From: Aquabacterium sp. A7-Y
GTDB lineage: Bacteria; Pseudomonadota; Gammaproteobacteria; Burkholderiales; Burkholderiaceae_C
Direction: 5' to 3'
DNA length: 64,000 nucleotides
Assembly: GCF_026153205.1 (NCBI RefSeq)
Contig: NZ_JAPFBW010000005.1
Coordinates: 1-64,000 of the forward strand
The notes below the pieces were generated by a model that was given only the letters and a program-made list of their open reading frames with translations, made no database searches and was not told the DNA's origin. Numbering within the stretch: position 1 is the stretch's first letter; every line of letters starts with the position of its first letter. Positions 1-9,080 of this stretch are shown here, piece by piece. The position numbers were made by a program, and so were the translations under genes.

Positions 1-500
1 CCGCCCGGCTCGCTTCGCATCGCCTGGGGAGAAGGTCAAGCGAGGGCATCGGCGGCGAAGACATCAGCAGCGTACCTACACCCCGAACCTGTCGCGCAGC
101 GACAGGCAGGCAGCGAGGCGATGCGCAGCGAGCCGAGCGGGGTTGGGTTTGTAGGCCCCGTGTGGGGCGGCGAGGAGCGCAGGGCTGGGGAGGTTGCCCC
201 GCGCGCAGCGCGGGGTCGGCGAGCACTGTTTGAGCTCCGTTTTGAGGGGGCGTAGGCCCCCTCAAAAGAGGGCGAGTTGCGCAGCCGCCTCCCCAGCCCG
301 AGCACCGCAGCGGACCCCTTCGCGCAGCGAAGGGGCGCCCCACTCGGGGTCGCCTTTCTTTGCCTACTTTCTTTGGCGAGGCAAAGAAAGTAGGTGCGCT
401 GCCGGGCGCACATCCCGGCATCGCCCCGCAGGGGCGCGCCTGCGCCAGCAGGCTTCCACGCAACGAACACCAACAACACCACAACCACAGCTACAAGCTA
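1..500. repeat. Gene-free mosaic of GC-rich hairpins and inverted repeats
   Basis: No credible gene lies between the left edge and the aspS terminator. The stretch holds a series of perfect or near-perfect inverted repeats. Four stems share the same GCA triloop: 88-95/99-106, 197-204/208-215, 315-323/327-335 and 423-427/431-435. A 12-bp stem with a GTAG loop lies at 240-251/256-267. A 13-bp AT-richer stem (CCTACTTTCTTTG with its complement) lies at 363-375/382-394. A longer imperfect inverted pair joins 7-25 to 116-134, with one mismatch. The TTTCTTTG-containing stem resembles a dispersed intergenic repeat that I recall from Burkholderiales genomes; this is memory, not a search. It could be a REP-type or other non-autonomous repeat. 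No terminal direct repeats or transposase are visible. Confidence 0.6.
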
Positions 501-529
501 CAAAGACGCCACAAGGGCCGGCGACCACC

Positions 530-560
530 CCAACAAAAAGGCGGCCCACAGGCCGCCTCT
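530..560 (-). terminator. Rho-independent terminator of aspS
   Basis: Read on the minus strand, an 8-bp perfect stem (AGGCGGCC and its complement at 539-546/551-558) with a 4-base loop is followed by a run of five T residues. It lies 27 bases past the aspS stop codon, so it is the natural end of the fmdB-DUF502-aspS transcript. Confidence 0.85.
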
Positions 561-584
561 TTCATCTCACCGAACCGACACCGC

Positions 585-2384
585 TCAAGACGCCGCGGCC
601 CCGCCCTGCGTGTTGCGCAGGCGGATGTGCAGCTCGCGCAGCTGCTTCTCGTCGACCTGGCTGGGTGCGTGCGTCAGCAGGCACTGGGCGCGCTGGGTCT
701 TGGGGAAGGCGATGACGTCGCGGATCGACTCGGCCTTGGTCATCAGCGTGACCAAGCGGTCCAGACCGAAGGCCAGCCCGCCGTGCGGCGGGGCGCCGTA
801 CTGCAGCGCGTCGAGCAGGAAGCCGAACTTGGCCTGTGCCTCCTCGGGGCCGATCTTGAGCGCGCTGAAGACCTTGCTCTGCACCTCGGCGCGGTGGATA
901 CGCACCGAGCCGCCGCCCAGCTCCCAGCCGTTGAGCACCATGTCGTAGGCCTTGGCGATGCACTGGTCGGGCGCCGTGTCCATCAGGTCCTCGTGGCCGT
1001 CCTTGGGCGCGGTGAAGGGATGGTGCACGGCGTTCCAGCGCTGCTCGTCCTCGTCGTACTCGAACATCGGGAAGTCGACCACCCACAGCGGCGCCCAGCG
1101 GTCCTCGAACAGCCCGCTCTTGCGGCCGAACTCGCTGTGGCCGATCTTGACGCGCAGTGCGCCCAGCGCGTCGTTGACCACCTTGGCCTTGTCGGCGCCG
1201 AAGAAAATCAGGTCGCCGGTCTTGGCGCCGGTGCGCGAGAGGATCTGCTGCAGCGCGGCATCGTGCAGGTTCTTGACGATGGGCGACTGCAGGCCCTCGC
1301 GGCCCTTCGCCAGGTCGTTGACCTTGATCCAGGCCAGCCCCTTGGCGCCGTAGATCTTGACGAACTCGGTGTAGGCGTCGATCTCGCCGCGGCTCATCTC
1401 GCCGCCGCCCGGCACGCACAGCGCCGCGACGCGGCCGCCCTTCATCGTGGCGGGCGTCGAGAAGACCTTGAAGTCGACGTCGGCCATCACGTCGGTCAGC
1501 TCGGTGAACTCGAGCTTCACGCGCAGGTCGGGCTTGTCCGAGCCGTACAGGCGCATCGCGTCGGCATAGCTCATCACCGGGTAGTCGCCCAGGTCCACGT
1601 CCAGCGCGGTCTTGAAGACGTGGCGGATCATGCCCTCGAACATGTCGCGGATCTCCTGCTCGGTGAGGAAGGAGGTCTCGATGTCGATCTGCGTGAACTC
1701 GGGCTGGCGGTCGGCGCGCAGGTCCTCGTCACGGAAGCACTTGGTGATCTGGTAGTAGCGGTCGAAGCCGGCCACCATCAGCAGCTGCTTGAAGAGCTGC
1801 GGCGACTGCGGCAGCGCGAAGAAGTGGCCGTCGTGCACGCGGCTGGGCACCAGGTAGTCGCGCGCGCCTTCCGGCGTGCTTTTGGTCAGCATCGGGGTCT
1901 CGATGTCGACGAAACCCTGGGCGTCCAGATACTTGCGCACCTCCATCGCGACCCGGTAGCGCAGCATCAGGTTCTTCTGCATGTAGGGGCGGCGCAGGTC
2001 CAGCACCCGGTGCGTCAGGCGGGTGGTCTCCGAGAGGTTCTCGTCATCGAGCTGGAACGGCGGCGTGACGCTGGCGTTGAGCACCTCCAGCTCATGGCAC
2101 AGCACCTCGACCTTGCCGCTGGTCAGGTTGGCGTTCTCGGTGCCCGCCGGGCGCGGGCGGACCTTGCCGACCACCTTGATGCAGAACTCGTTGCGCACGC
2201 CCTCGGCGGTCGCGAACATCTCCGGGCGGTCCGGGTCGCAGACCACCTGCACCAGGCCCTCGCGGTCACGCAGGTCGATGAAGATCACCCCGCCGTGGTC
2301 GCGGCGGCGGTGGGCCCAGCCCATCAGGGTCACGGTCTGGCCCATCAGCGCTTCGCTGACGAGACCGGCATAGCTTGTTCTCAT
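585..2384 (-). CDS. aspS: Aspartate-tRNA ligase, probably non-discriminating (Asp/Asn)
   Basis: This class II aminoacyl-tRNA synthetase charges tRNA-Asp in the cytoplasm. The 599-residue length fits the bacterial type with an N-terminal OB-fold anticodon domain (about 1-110), the catalytic core and an inserted GAD domain. Motif 2 ([14 protein letters not shown]) is at about 217-230 and motif 3 (GLAFGLDRL) at 536-544. His30 in RRRDHGG and Gly81 sit where Pseudomonas aeruginosa AspRS has its His31/Gly82 pair. That pair is known to relax specificity, so this enzyme probably also makes Asp-tRNA-Asn for GatCAB. It is the last gene of the fmdB-DUF502-aspS run and is followed by a clear terminator. 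The 120-base gap before it could hold its own promoter. Confidence 0.97.
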   Translation of the reverse strand: MRTSYAGLVSEALMGQTVTLMGWAHRRRDHGGVIFIDLRDREGLVQVVCDPDRPEMFATAEGVRNEFCIKVVGKVRPRPAGTENANLTSGKVEVLCHELEVLNASVTPPFQLDDENLSETTRLTHRVLDLRRPYMQKNLMLRYRVAMEVRKYLDAQGFVDIETPMLTKSTPEGARDYLVPSRVHDGHFFALPQSPQLFKQLLMVAGFDRYYQITKCFRDEDLRADRQPEFTQIDIETSFLTEQEIRDMFEGMIRHVFKTALDVDLGDYPVMSYADAMRLYGSDKPDLRVKLEFTELTDVMADVDFKVFSTPATMKGGRVAALCVPGGGEMSRGEIDAYTEFVKIYGAKGLAWIKVNDLAKGREGLQSPIVKNLHDAALQQILSRTGAKTGDLIFFGADKAKVVNDALGALRVKIGHSEFGRKSGLFEDRWAPLWVVDFPMFEYDEDEQRWNAVHHPFTAPKDGHEDLMDTAPDQCIAKAYDMVLNGWELGGGSVRIHRAEVQSKVFSALKIGPEEAQAKFGFLLDALQYGAPPHGGLAFGLDRLVTLMTKAESIRDVIAFPKTQRAQCLLTHAPSQVDEKQLRELHIRLRNTQGGAAAS

Positions 2385-2504
2385 GGAATCACTCCAACAA
2401 ATCGGGTTCTCGGGTCCGCCGGACGGTCTCCTCGGCAGCGGCCCGTGTCTGTGGCGCTCGGGGGCTGTGTCTCAAGCCCTGAGGGTCGAGCGGGAGCCGG
2501 CCGC

Positions 2505-3176
2505 TCAACCCTGCGGATTTCGCGGCAGCTCGACCAAGGGCTGCGCCTGGCTGTCCAGGATGGCGGGCGGGGCGACCACGCCCATCGAGATGGTGTACTT
2601 GAGCGCCTCGTCCACGCTCATCTTCAGATCCACCACCTCGGCACGGGGCAGCATCAGGAAAAAGCCCGAGGTCGGGTTCGGCGTGGTCGGCACGTAGACG
2701 CTGAGGAAGTCGCGCGGGTCCAGGTGCTGGGCCACCTCGCCGCCGGGCGCCCCGGTGACGAAGGCGATGGTCCAGCTGCCCTGGCGCGGGTACTGGATCA
2801 GCACCGCCTCGCGAAAGGCGTTGCCGCTGCTGGAGAACAGGGTGTCGGAGACCTGCTTGACGCTGGAGTAGATGCTCTTGACGATGGGAATCTTCGACAG
2901 CGCTCGCTCCCACTGCTTCAGCCACCACTGGCCGAAGATGTTGGCGACAAAAACGCCCGTCATGAACATGCCCGCGGCCACCAGCACCAGGCCGAGACCG
3001 GGCACCTGCTTCAAGCGGTGGAGCGCATCGTAGGCGCTCGCCGGCGCCACGGTCTGCAGTGCCGAGACCAGGGCGGCGAAGACGCCGTCGAACAGGCCCA
3101 CCACCCACAGCAGCACCCAGATGGTGATGGCCACCGGCAGCCAGACCAGCAGACCGGTGATGAAGTATTTCTTCAC
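2505..3176 (-). CDS. DUF502 family membrane protein
   Basis: This 223-residue integral membrane protein belongs to the DUF502 family, whose function is not established. It starts directly with a hydrophobic segment (KKYFITGLLVWLPVAITIWV, from residue 2). A second membrane segment at about residues 60-85 (LGLVLVAAGMFMTGVFVANI) and a soluble region rich in conserved Gly/Pro follow (PTTPNPTSGFF at about 165-175). I chose the GTG start at 3176 because an AGGAAGG ribosome site lies just upstream and the extra upstream reading frame is Arg/Pro-rich and unlike a protein. It sits 31 bases after fmdB and 120 bases before aspS on the same strand. From memory, this neighbourhood is common in Burkholderiales. 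Confidence 0.9.
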   Translation of the reverse strand: MKKYFITGLLVWLPVAITIWVLLWVVGLFDGVFAALVSALQTVAPASAYDALHRLKQVPGLGLVLVAAGMFMTGVFVANIFGQWWLKQWERALSKIPIVKSIYSSVKQVSDTLFSSSGNAFREAVLIQYPRQGSWTIAFVTGAPGGEVAQHLDPRDFLSVYVPTTPNPTSGFFLMLPRAEVVDLKMSVDEALKYTISMGVVAPPAILDSQAQPLVELPRNPQG

Positions 3177-3207
3177 GAACCTTCCTGTCGCGGCGCGCGG
3201 CGCCGGC

Positions 3208-3540
3208 TCAATGGCAGGCGCACGAGGTGCCGCAGCCCCCCGACGCCGTGCTCGCGGCCGACGAGCCGGACGAGTCCGACGTGGCGGCGGGAGCGGCCGG
3301 CGCACTCGCCGGCTCGCCGCCACTGGCCGGCTTCGAGGTCGCGGCCGCGGCGGACGAACCGCCGCGGAAGTCGGTCACGTACCAGCCCGAACCCTTGAGC
3401 TGGAAGCCCGCGGCCGTCACCTGCTTCTTGAACGCGGACGCCTTGCACTGAGGGCACTCGGTCAAGACCGGATCAGAAATCTTCTGGAGCACGTCCTGCG
3501 CATGGCCGCACGACTCGCAGCGGTACGCGTAGATCGGCAT
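3208..3540 (-). CDS. FmdB-family zinc ribbon protein
   Basis: This small 110-residue protein has an N-terminal zinc ribbon built from two Cys pairs: YRCESCGH near residues 7-14 and CPQCKAS near 34-40. It is the FmdB/putative regulatory protein family, formerly linked to formamidase operons. A conserved GSGWYVTDFR segment follows, then a low-complexity Ser/Ala/Gly tail of about 45 residues that ends in a Cys-rich GGCGTSCACH. That tail may bind metal or may simply be disordered. It leads the fmdB-DUF502-aspS set. The role in this organism is unknown. Confidence 0.9.
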   Translation of the reverse strand: MPIYAYRCESCGHAQDVLQKISDPVLTECPQCKASAFKKQVTAAGFQLKGSGWYVTDFRGGSSAAAATSKPASGGEPASAPAAPAATSDSSGSSAASTASGGCGTSCACH

Positions 3541-3663
3541 GGCTAACTCCTTGATGCGAAACCCGAAATTATAAGGAATGCGGCCGCCGCGGCGGCCCGG
3601 CCGGCGACGCGGACGACCGCCGGTCGCGACTTACGCCCGGCAGGCGGCGACCGCGGCGGCGGT

Positions 3664-5118
3664 TCAGGCCTTCGACTCGACCCCGATCACCCGGTGGTGC
3701 GAGCCGTGACGGTTCGCCAGCAGTTGGGGGCACAGCGAGCCGATCACAAGCCCCAGCACGCCCGCCAGCACGCCGCCCAGCTGGGGCGGGAAGCTCTCGC
3801 CGGCCGCGGTCTGCGACAGCACCAGCCAGGCGGCGATGCCCGCGACGATGGACAGCAGCGCGCCCTGCGTGGTGGCCCGCTTCCAGTAGAGCCCCGCGGC
3901 CAGCGGCACGAAGGCCCCGACCAGCGTGACCTGGTAGGCACTCGAGACCATGTCGTAGATCGAGGTGCCCTGCGAGTAGATCGCGTAGAGGCAGACGAAC
4001 ATGCTGAAGACCAGCACCGCGATGCGCATCGTCAGCAGCTCCGCCTTGTCGCCGCGGTGCGGGACGAACTGGCGCCAGATGTTCTCGACGAAAGTCACCG
4101 AGGGCGCCAGCAGGGTGGCCGAGGCGGTGGACTTGAGCGCCGACAGCAGCGCGCCGAAAAACACCACCTGCATGATGAAGGGCATCTTGGTCAGCACCAG
4201 GGTCGGCAGGATCTTCTGGGGGTCCTCGGCCAGCAGGGCGGCGGTCTCCGAAGGCATGATGATCAGCGCGCTGGTGACCAGGAACATCGGCACGAAGGCG
4301 AACAGGATGTAGCAGATGCCGCCGATCACCGGGCCGCGCGTGGCGGCCTGCACGCTGTTGGCCGACATCACGCGCTGGAACACGTCCTGCTGCGGGATGG
4401 AGCCCAGCATCATCGTGATGGCCGCGGCGATGAAAAACAGGATGTCCTTCATCGAGGGCTCGGGCCAGAAGCGGAACATGTCCTTGCTGACCGCCAGGTC
4501 GATCACCTTGTCGGCGCCGCCCGCCATGCCGCCGGCGAACACGGCCAGCACCAGCAGGCCCACCACCAGGATGATCATCTGGATGAAGTCGGTCACGGCC
4601 ACCGACCACATGCCGCCGAAGAGGGTGTAGGCCAGGATGGAGACGGTGCCGATCACCATGCCCAGCGGAATGCTGATGGCGCCGCCGGACAGCAGGTTGA
4701 ACACCAGGCCCAGGGCCGTGACCTGCGCCGACACCCAGCCCAGGTAGCTCAGGATGATGATCAGCGAGCAGATGATCTCCACCGCGCGGCCGTAGCGCTC
4801 GCGGTAGTAGTCGCTGATCGTCAGCAAGGTCATCTTGTAGAGCTTGGCCGCGAAAAACAGGCCGACCAGCACCAGACAGGTGCCGGCGCCGAACGGGTCC
4901 TCGACGACACTGCCGAGTCCGCCCTCGATGAACTTGGCGGGGATGCCCAGCACCGTTTCAGAGCCGAACCAGGTGGCGAAGGTCGTCGTGACGATCATGA
5001 ACAGCGGCAGGTGCCGTCCGGCGATCGCGAAGTCCGCCGTGTTCTTGACGCGTTTGGCAGCCCACAAGCCGATGGCGATGGTGCCGAGCAGGTAGACGAT
5101 GACGAGGGTGAGCAGCAT
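3664..5118 (-). CDS. Sodium:solute symporter (SSS family)
   Basis: This 484-residue polytopic membrane protein carries the SSS/PutP-PanF fold, with roughly 12-13 hydrophobic segments. Recognisable pieces are an N-terminal LVIVYLLGTIAIGLWAAKRV helix, the GRHLPLFMIVTTTFATWFGS loop at about 34-53, the ISDYYRERYGR loop near 100, and SIPQQDVFQRVMSANS near 240. The family couples substrate uptake to Na+ or H+. The substrate cannot be read from the sequence. It lies 166 bases downstream of ubiB and 123 bases upstream of fmdB on the same strand, so it may be transcribed with either, or separately. Confidence 0.93.
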   Translation of the reverse strand: MLLTLVIVYLLGTIAIGLWAAKRVKNTADFAIAGRHLPLFMIVTTTFATWFGSETVLGIPAKFIEGGLGSVVEDPFGAGTCLVLVGLFFAAKLYKMTLLTISDYYRERYGRAVEIICSLIIILSYLGWVSAQVTALGLVFNLLSGGAISIPLGMVIGTVSILAYTLFGGMWSVAVTDFIQMIILVVGLLVLAVFAGGMAGGADKVIDLAVSKDMFRFWPEPSMKDILFFIAAAITMMLGSIPQQDVFQRVMSANSVQAATRGPVIGGICYILFAFVPMFLVTSALIIMPSETAALLAEDPQKILPTLVLTKMPFIMQVVFFGALLSALKSTASATLLAPSVTFVENIWRQFVPHRGDKAELLTMRIAVLVFSMFVCLYAIYSQGTSIYDMVSSAYQVTLVGAFVPLAAGLYWKRATTQGALLSIVAGIAAWLVLSQTAAGESFPPQLGGVLAGVLGLVIGSLCPQLLANRHGSHHRVIGVESKA

Positions 5119-5284
5119 GGCGGGCCTCCGGCAGGGAGCTCGGTGTTATCGGGTTTCGAACGGGCGCGATTATCCCCATATCGACTCGGGTGAAAAGGGG
5201 CGAAGCCCGGTGCGCCGCCAAATCCTGCGCGGCGCGGCAAGCGCGGACTCGCCCGCATGCAAGCCGCGAGCCGCCTTTCGCGAG

Positions 5285-6838
5285 CTACCAGGCGCCCAGG
5301 CGCGCGAGCCAGGGCGCGCACACCATGCCGAGCAGAAAGGCGGCCCCGCCGATGGCCAGCGCCTGCAGCAGCCGGTTGGTGCGGCGCTGCTCGGCGATCA
5401 GCAGCTCCAGCTCGCGGCGCTCGGCCTCGGGCTGCGCGGCCAGCCGGTGGTGCAGCAGGCGGGGCAGTTCGGGCAGCAGTTTGGCGTAACGCGGCGCTTC
5501 GTTTTTCAGCCGTTCCCACAGCCCGCGCCAGCCGATCTGCTCGTTCATCCAGCGCTCCAGGAAGGGCTGGGCGGTGCTCCACAGGTCGAGGTCGGGATCG
5601 AGCTGGCGGCCCAGGCCTTCGATGTTGAGCAGGGTCTTCTGCAGCAGCACCAGCTGAGGCTGGATCTCGACATTGAAGCGGCGCGAGGTCTGGAACAGAC
5701 GCAGCAGCACTTGCCCGAGCGAGATGTCCTTGAGCGGCCGGTCGAAGTGCGGTTCGCAGCAGGCGCGGATGGCTCCCTCCAGCTCGTCCGGGCGGGTGCC
5801 CGGCGGCACCCAGCCGCTTTCCAGGTGCAGCTCGGCGACACGTTTGTAGTCGCGCCGGAAAAAAGCGATGAAGTTCTGCGCCAGGTAGTCCTTGTCGACC
5901 TCGGTCAGGGTGCCGATGATGCCGAAGTCCAGCGCGATATAGCGGCCGAAGCTCGCCGGATCGAGGCTCACCTGGATGTTGCCGGGGTGCATGTCGGCGT
6001 GGAAAAAGCCGTCGCGGAAGACCTGGGTGAAAAAGATCGTGACGCCGTCGCGGGCGAGCTTCTTGATATCGACGCCCGCCTCGCGCAGTCGCTGCACCTG
6101 GCTGATGGGCACACCCTTCATGCGCTCCATCACGATGACCTGCTCGGTGCACAGGTCCCAGATCATTTCGGGCACCAGCACCAGGTTGAGGCCGGCCATG
6201 TTGCGCCGCAGCTGGGCGGCGTTGGCCGCCTCGCGCACCAGGTCGAGTTCGTCGTGCAGGTATTTGTCGAACTCGGCCACCACTTCGCGCGGCTTCAGGC
6301 GCTTGCCGTCGGCCCACAGGCGCTCGACCCAGCCGGCCAGCGAGCGCAGCAGGTCGAGGTCTTCGTCGATGACACGCAGCATGCCGGGGCGCAACACCTT
6401 CACCGCGACCTCGCGACCGTCCTTCAGCACGGCGAAGTGCACCTGAGCGATCGAAGCGCTCGCCACGGGCGTGCGCTCGAAGCTCGCGAAGACGGCCTCC
6501 AGCGGCCGGCCGAAGGCACGCTCGACCATGCCGATCGCCACCTCCGCCGGAAAGGGCGGCACGCGGTCCTGCAGGCTGGCGAGCTCGTCCGCCACATCGG
6601 GCGGCAGCAGGTCGCGCCGGGTCGACAGCACCTGCCCGAACTTGACGAAGATGGGACCCAGCCGCTCCAGCGCCAGCCGCAGCCGCACGCCGCGCGGTGC
6701 GTCGAGGCGCCGGCCGGTGGTGACGACACGGGTGAGCAGACGCACCCAGGGCTGACGCACGCTGGTGAGCGCCAACTCATCCACGCCGTAGCGCAGCAGC
6801 GTGAGCGCGATGAACAGGAGCCGCAGCAGCCGTCTCAT
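5285..6838 (-). CDS. ubiB: Ubiquinone biosynthesis atypical kinase/ATPase UbiB
   Basis: UbiB is an ABC1/ADCK-type atypical kinase needed for ubiquinone synthesis, probably as an ATPase that helps extract membrane-bound intermediates. The 517-residue protein has the family KxGQ signature ([18 protein letters not shown]), an Ala-rich nucleotide loop ([10 protein letters not shown]), the catalytic HADMHPGNI loop and the LDFGIIG metal-binding motif. It ends in a hydrophobic C-terminal anchor ([15 protein letters not shown]). The ATG at 6838 overlaps the ubiJ stop by four bases (ATGA), which fixes the start and implies translational coupling. A longer in-frame extension upstream is only the shadow of ubiJ. 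Confidence 0.96.
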   Translation of the reverse strand: MRRLLRLLFIALTLLRYGVDELALTSVRQPWVRLLTRVVTTGRRLDAPRGVRLRLALERLGPIFVKFGQVLSTRRDLLPPDVADELASLQDRVPPFPAEVAIGMVERAFGRPLEAVFASFERTPVASASIAQVHFAVLKDGREVAVKVLRPGMLRVIDEDLDLLRSLAGWVERLWADGKRLKPREVVAEFDKYLHDELDLVREAANAAQLRRNMAGLNLVLVPEMIWDLCTEQVIVMERMKGVPISQVQRLREAGVDIKKLARDGVTIFFTQVFRDGFFHADMHPGNIQVSLDPASFGRYIALDFGIIGTLTEVDKDYLAQNFIAFFRRDYKRVAELHLESGWVPPGTRPDELEGAIRACCEPHFDRPLKDISLGQVLLRLFQTSRRFNVEIQPQLVLLQKTLLNIEGLGRQLDPDLDLWSTAQPFLERWMNEQIGWRGLWERLKNEAPRYAKLLPELPRLLHHRLAAQPEAERRELELLIAEQRRTNRLLQALAIGGAAFLLGMVCAPWLARLGAW

Positions 6839-7389
6839 GAGGGGCGACGGTCCGCAGCGCGCGTGTCGCCCGCCGCCCCGCCGGGCACCAGGCGCGACAG
6901 CGCCGCGAGCGCCTGGCGGGCCGCACCCGAGACCGCCCGGATCACCAGCGCCGCCTGGTGCGCGACCACCGGTCCGACGATGCGGGCGAGATCGTCCTCG
7001 TAGTCCCAGCGCAGGTTGTCCATCAGCCACCCGATGTCGGTGGCGAGCTGTGCATCGCCGCGGATCGACACGGGCGGCCGCTGCCCGCTGAGCGCCGCTT
7101 CGACCATCAGGCGGGGCTGCGACGCGTCGACCACGAGATCCAGATCGGCGGCGCCGTCAAGTGTTGTTTCTCCGATCTCCAGCAGTCCGGCCGGAGTGAT
7201 ACGAAACGCAAGAAGTTCCGGCCAATGCAACAGCTTTGGCACCCCCGTGAGGCGCACCTGCAGCGTGCGGCCGGCGTGAGGGGCGAGTCGCTGAGTGGCC
7301 AACGGCTCAGAGGCAAGAACGTGGTTCAGAGCCAGCGTGAGCCGCTCCAGCAGAGGCGGCCCGAGGCGGTTTGCGAGGTGTTGCAGCAT
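6835..7389 (-). CDS. ubiJ: Ubiquinone biosynthesis accessory factor UbiJ (SCP2 domain)
   Basis: UbiJ is the lipid-binding scaffold of the soluble Ubi complex that carries hydrophobic ubiquinone intermediates. The 184-residue protein begins [10 protein letters not shown] and has the SCP2-type fold pattern: [13 protein letters not shown], then [12 protein letters not shown] and later [20 protein letters not shown] helical C-terminal half follows, as in known UbiJ. I chose ATG 7389 rather than a codon 30 bases upstream because it fits the family start. It is coupled to ubiB by a 4-base overlap and is divergent from the EPS gene at 7621. It is the first housekeeping gene on this side of the EPS island. 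Confidence 0.93.
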   Translation of the reverse strand: MLQHLANRLGPPLLERLTLALNHVLASEPLATQRLAPHAGRTLQVRLTGVPKLLHWPELLAFRITPAGLLEIGETTLDGAADLDLVVDASQPRLMVEAALSGQRPPVSIRGDAQLATDIGWLMDNLRWDYEDDLARIVGPVVAHQAALVIRAVSGAARQALAALSRLVPGGAAGDTRAADRRPS

Positions 7390-7620
7390 CCAAGGATTGT
7401 AGGGACAGCCCCCCCGCACTTCAGCGTCTGGTGACGAAAATGTCCCTCGGCTCTGCGAGAATCCGCTGTCGCTCCCGCAGGGACCCCTTCCTCAGCGCCA
7501 CGCCCTCCCGAGCGGTGGCCTGAACCTTGCGGAACGTGTGTGTGCAGCTCGGGAGGCTGCACGTGCTTCAGGGCAGTACGTGGACTCCACGGGCTCGACA
7601 CTGGGTGGACGGGCAGTTCC
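7390..7620. promoter_or_regulatory. Divergent intergenic region between ubiJ and the EPS cluster
   Basis: This 231-base gap separates minus-strand ubiJ from the plus-strand EPS initiating transferase and should carry promoters for both. It contains the sigma-54-like site described separately. I see no convincing sigma-70 pair for ubiJ. It is also the left junction of the EPS island. Confidence 0.5.
7516..7530 (+). promoter_or_regulatory. Candidate sigma-54 promoter for the EPS cluster
   Basis: TGGCCTGAACCTTGC has the invariant GG-N10-GC spacing and the intact TGGC and TTGC blocks of the -24/-12 consensus TGGCACG-N4-TTGC, with two departures (CAC to CCT). The -12 element lies 90 bases before the ATG at 7621. 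Sigma-54 control through PrsK/PrsR is established for some exosortase/EPS systems, which makes the site plausible. No such regulator gene is in this window. Confidence 0.45.
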
Positions 7621-9015
7621 ATGTTTGAAGACCGAACCTACACAAGAACCTTCTACAACGCGCCGCAATCCGTCACGTCCTTCGTGGCGGCTTTCCTTGA
7701 GCCCGCGATCACGGTGGCCTGCTTCCTGGCCATCATGTGGTACTACCAGGAGCCGGTGGACGGCGCCGCGATGACGCTGTGCCTGCTGGTGTTTGCGTTG
7801 TCCTTTCCTGGCCGCAACCGCTTCAAGGACGCCAACCTGACGGCCATCGTCGACGTCGCGACCTCCTGGATCAGCCTGCTCGCGATCCTCGCGCTGTGCG
7901 GTTATGCGACCCGCAGCCTGGATCAGTTCAAGCAGGAGGTGTTGCTGGCGTGGGCCGTCATCACCCCGCTGGTGCAGTGGGGCGCCGTCGCGGCCGGCCG
8001 CGAGATCGTCAAGATGAGCGCGCGCAAACCCGAAGCGCGGCGCTCCGCCATCGTGGTCGGCGCCGGGCCGCTGGGCATGAAGGTGTCGAAGGCGCTCGAA
8101 GGCCATGAGGGCTTCGGCATCGACTTCATGGGCTTCTTCGACGACCGCACCGATGCCCGCGTGCACCCCGATGCCTCCGAGAAGCTGATCGGCCGCCTGT
8201 CGGAAGTCTCGGCGTATGTCACGCGGCACGGCGTGCGCGAGGTCTACATCACGCTGCCACTGACCTCGCAGCCGCGCATCAAGGACCTGCTGGAATCGCT
8301 GCAGGAAACCACCGCCTCGCTGTTTTTCGTGCCCGACGTGTTCGGCATCAGCATCATCCAGGGCCGCCTGCAGGACGTCAACGGCGTTCCCGTGGTCGGC
8401 ATCCTCGAGACGCCCTTCACCGGCACCAACGCGATGGTCAAGCGCATCAGCGACATCGTGCTGGCCTCCATCATCCTGGTATTGATCTCGCCCATCCTGC
8501 TGGTGCTGGCAATCGGCGTGAAGCTGAGCTCCCCCGGCCCGGTCATCTTCCGCCAGAAGCGCAACGGCCTGGACGGCGAGGAGATCACCGTCTACAAGTT
8601 CCGCTCGATGCGCACCATGGACAACGGGCCGGTCGTGAAACAGGCGACCAAGGGCGACCCCCGCATCACCAAGTTTGGCGCCTTCATCCGCAAGACCTCG
8701 CTGGACGAGCTGCCGCAATTTTTCAACGTGCTGCAGGGCCGCATGAGCATTGTCGGGCCGCGCCCGCACGCCGTCGCACACAACGAGCAGTACCGCAAGA
8801 TGATCAAGGCCTACATGGTCCGCCACAAGGTCAAGCCCGGCATCACGGGCTGGGCCCAGGTCAACGGCCACCGCGGCGAGACCGACACCATCGAGAAGAT
8901 GGAAGCGCGGGTGGAGTACGACCTCGAATACCTGCGCAACTGGTCGCTGGGCCTGGACCTGCTCATCATCGCGCGCACCGCCCGACTGATGTTCTTTGAC
9001 CGCCACGCTTACTGA
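7621..9015 (+). CDS. epsB: Undecaprenyl-phosphate sugar phosphotransferase (EPS initiation)
   Basis: This 464-residue polyprenyl-phosphate hexose-1-phosphate transferase of the WcaJ/EpsB type would load the first sugar, probably glucose, onto undecaprenyl phosphate at the inner membrane. The N-terminal half has four hydrophobic helices (about 10-120) and a CoA-binding-like domain (VVGAGPLGMKVSKALEG). A further helix at about 275-300 (IVLASIILVLISPILLVLAI) precedes the catalytic PNPT domain. That domain carries YKFRSMR, the Asp-Glu pair in TSLDELPQFFNVL, MSIVGPRPHAVAHN and KPGITGWAQVNG. The ATG at 7621 was chosen over an in-frame extension because it matches the family start (FEDRTYTRTFYN). 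It leads the epsB-epsL-galE-manC set, downstream of the sigma-54-like site. Confidence 0.93.
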   Translation: MFEDRTYTRTFYNAPQSVTSFVAAFLEPAITVACFLAIMWYYQEPVDGAAMTLCLLVFALSFPGRNRFKDANLTAIVDVATSWISLLAILALCGYATRSLDQFKQEVLLAWAVITPLVQWGAVAAGREIVKMSARKPEARRSAIVVGAGPLGMKVSKALEGHEGFGIDFMGFFDDRTDARVHPDASEKLIGRLSEVSAYVTRHGVREVYITLPLTSQPRIKDLLESLQETTASLFFVPDVFGISIIQGRLQDVNGVPVVGILETPFTGTNAMVKRISDIVLASIILVLISPILLVLAIGVKLSSPGPVIFRQKRNGLDGEEITVYKFRSMRTMDNGPVVKQATKGDPRITKFGAFIRKTSLDELPQFFNVLQGRMSIVGPRPHAVAHNEQYRKMIKAYMVRHKVKPGITGWAQVNGHRGETDTIEKMEARVEYDLEYLRNWSLGLDLLIIARTARLMFFDRHAY

Positions 9016-9080
9016 CCCTCCCGACGGCACGGCGCCCCCGCGCCGATCGCCTTTCCAGTCGATAACAACAGGAGATCTGA

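Noticed and set aside
88..435. A CRISPR array in the left-edge hairpin region
   Set aside because: The repeats differ in sequence and spacing and have no constant spacer length. They are hairpins, not direct repeats, and there is no cas gene.
360..3398. A 1012-codon plus-strand frame across aspS and DUF502
   Set aside because: It reads antisense through two clear minus-strand genes and the repeat region, and its composition is not protein-like.
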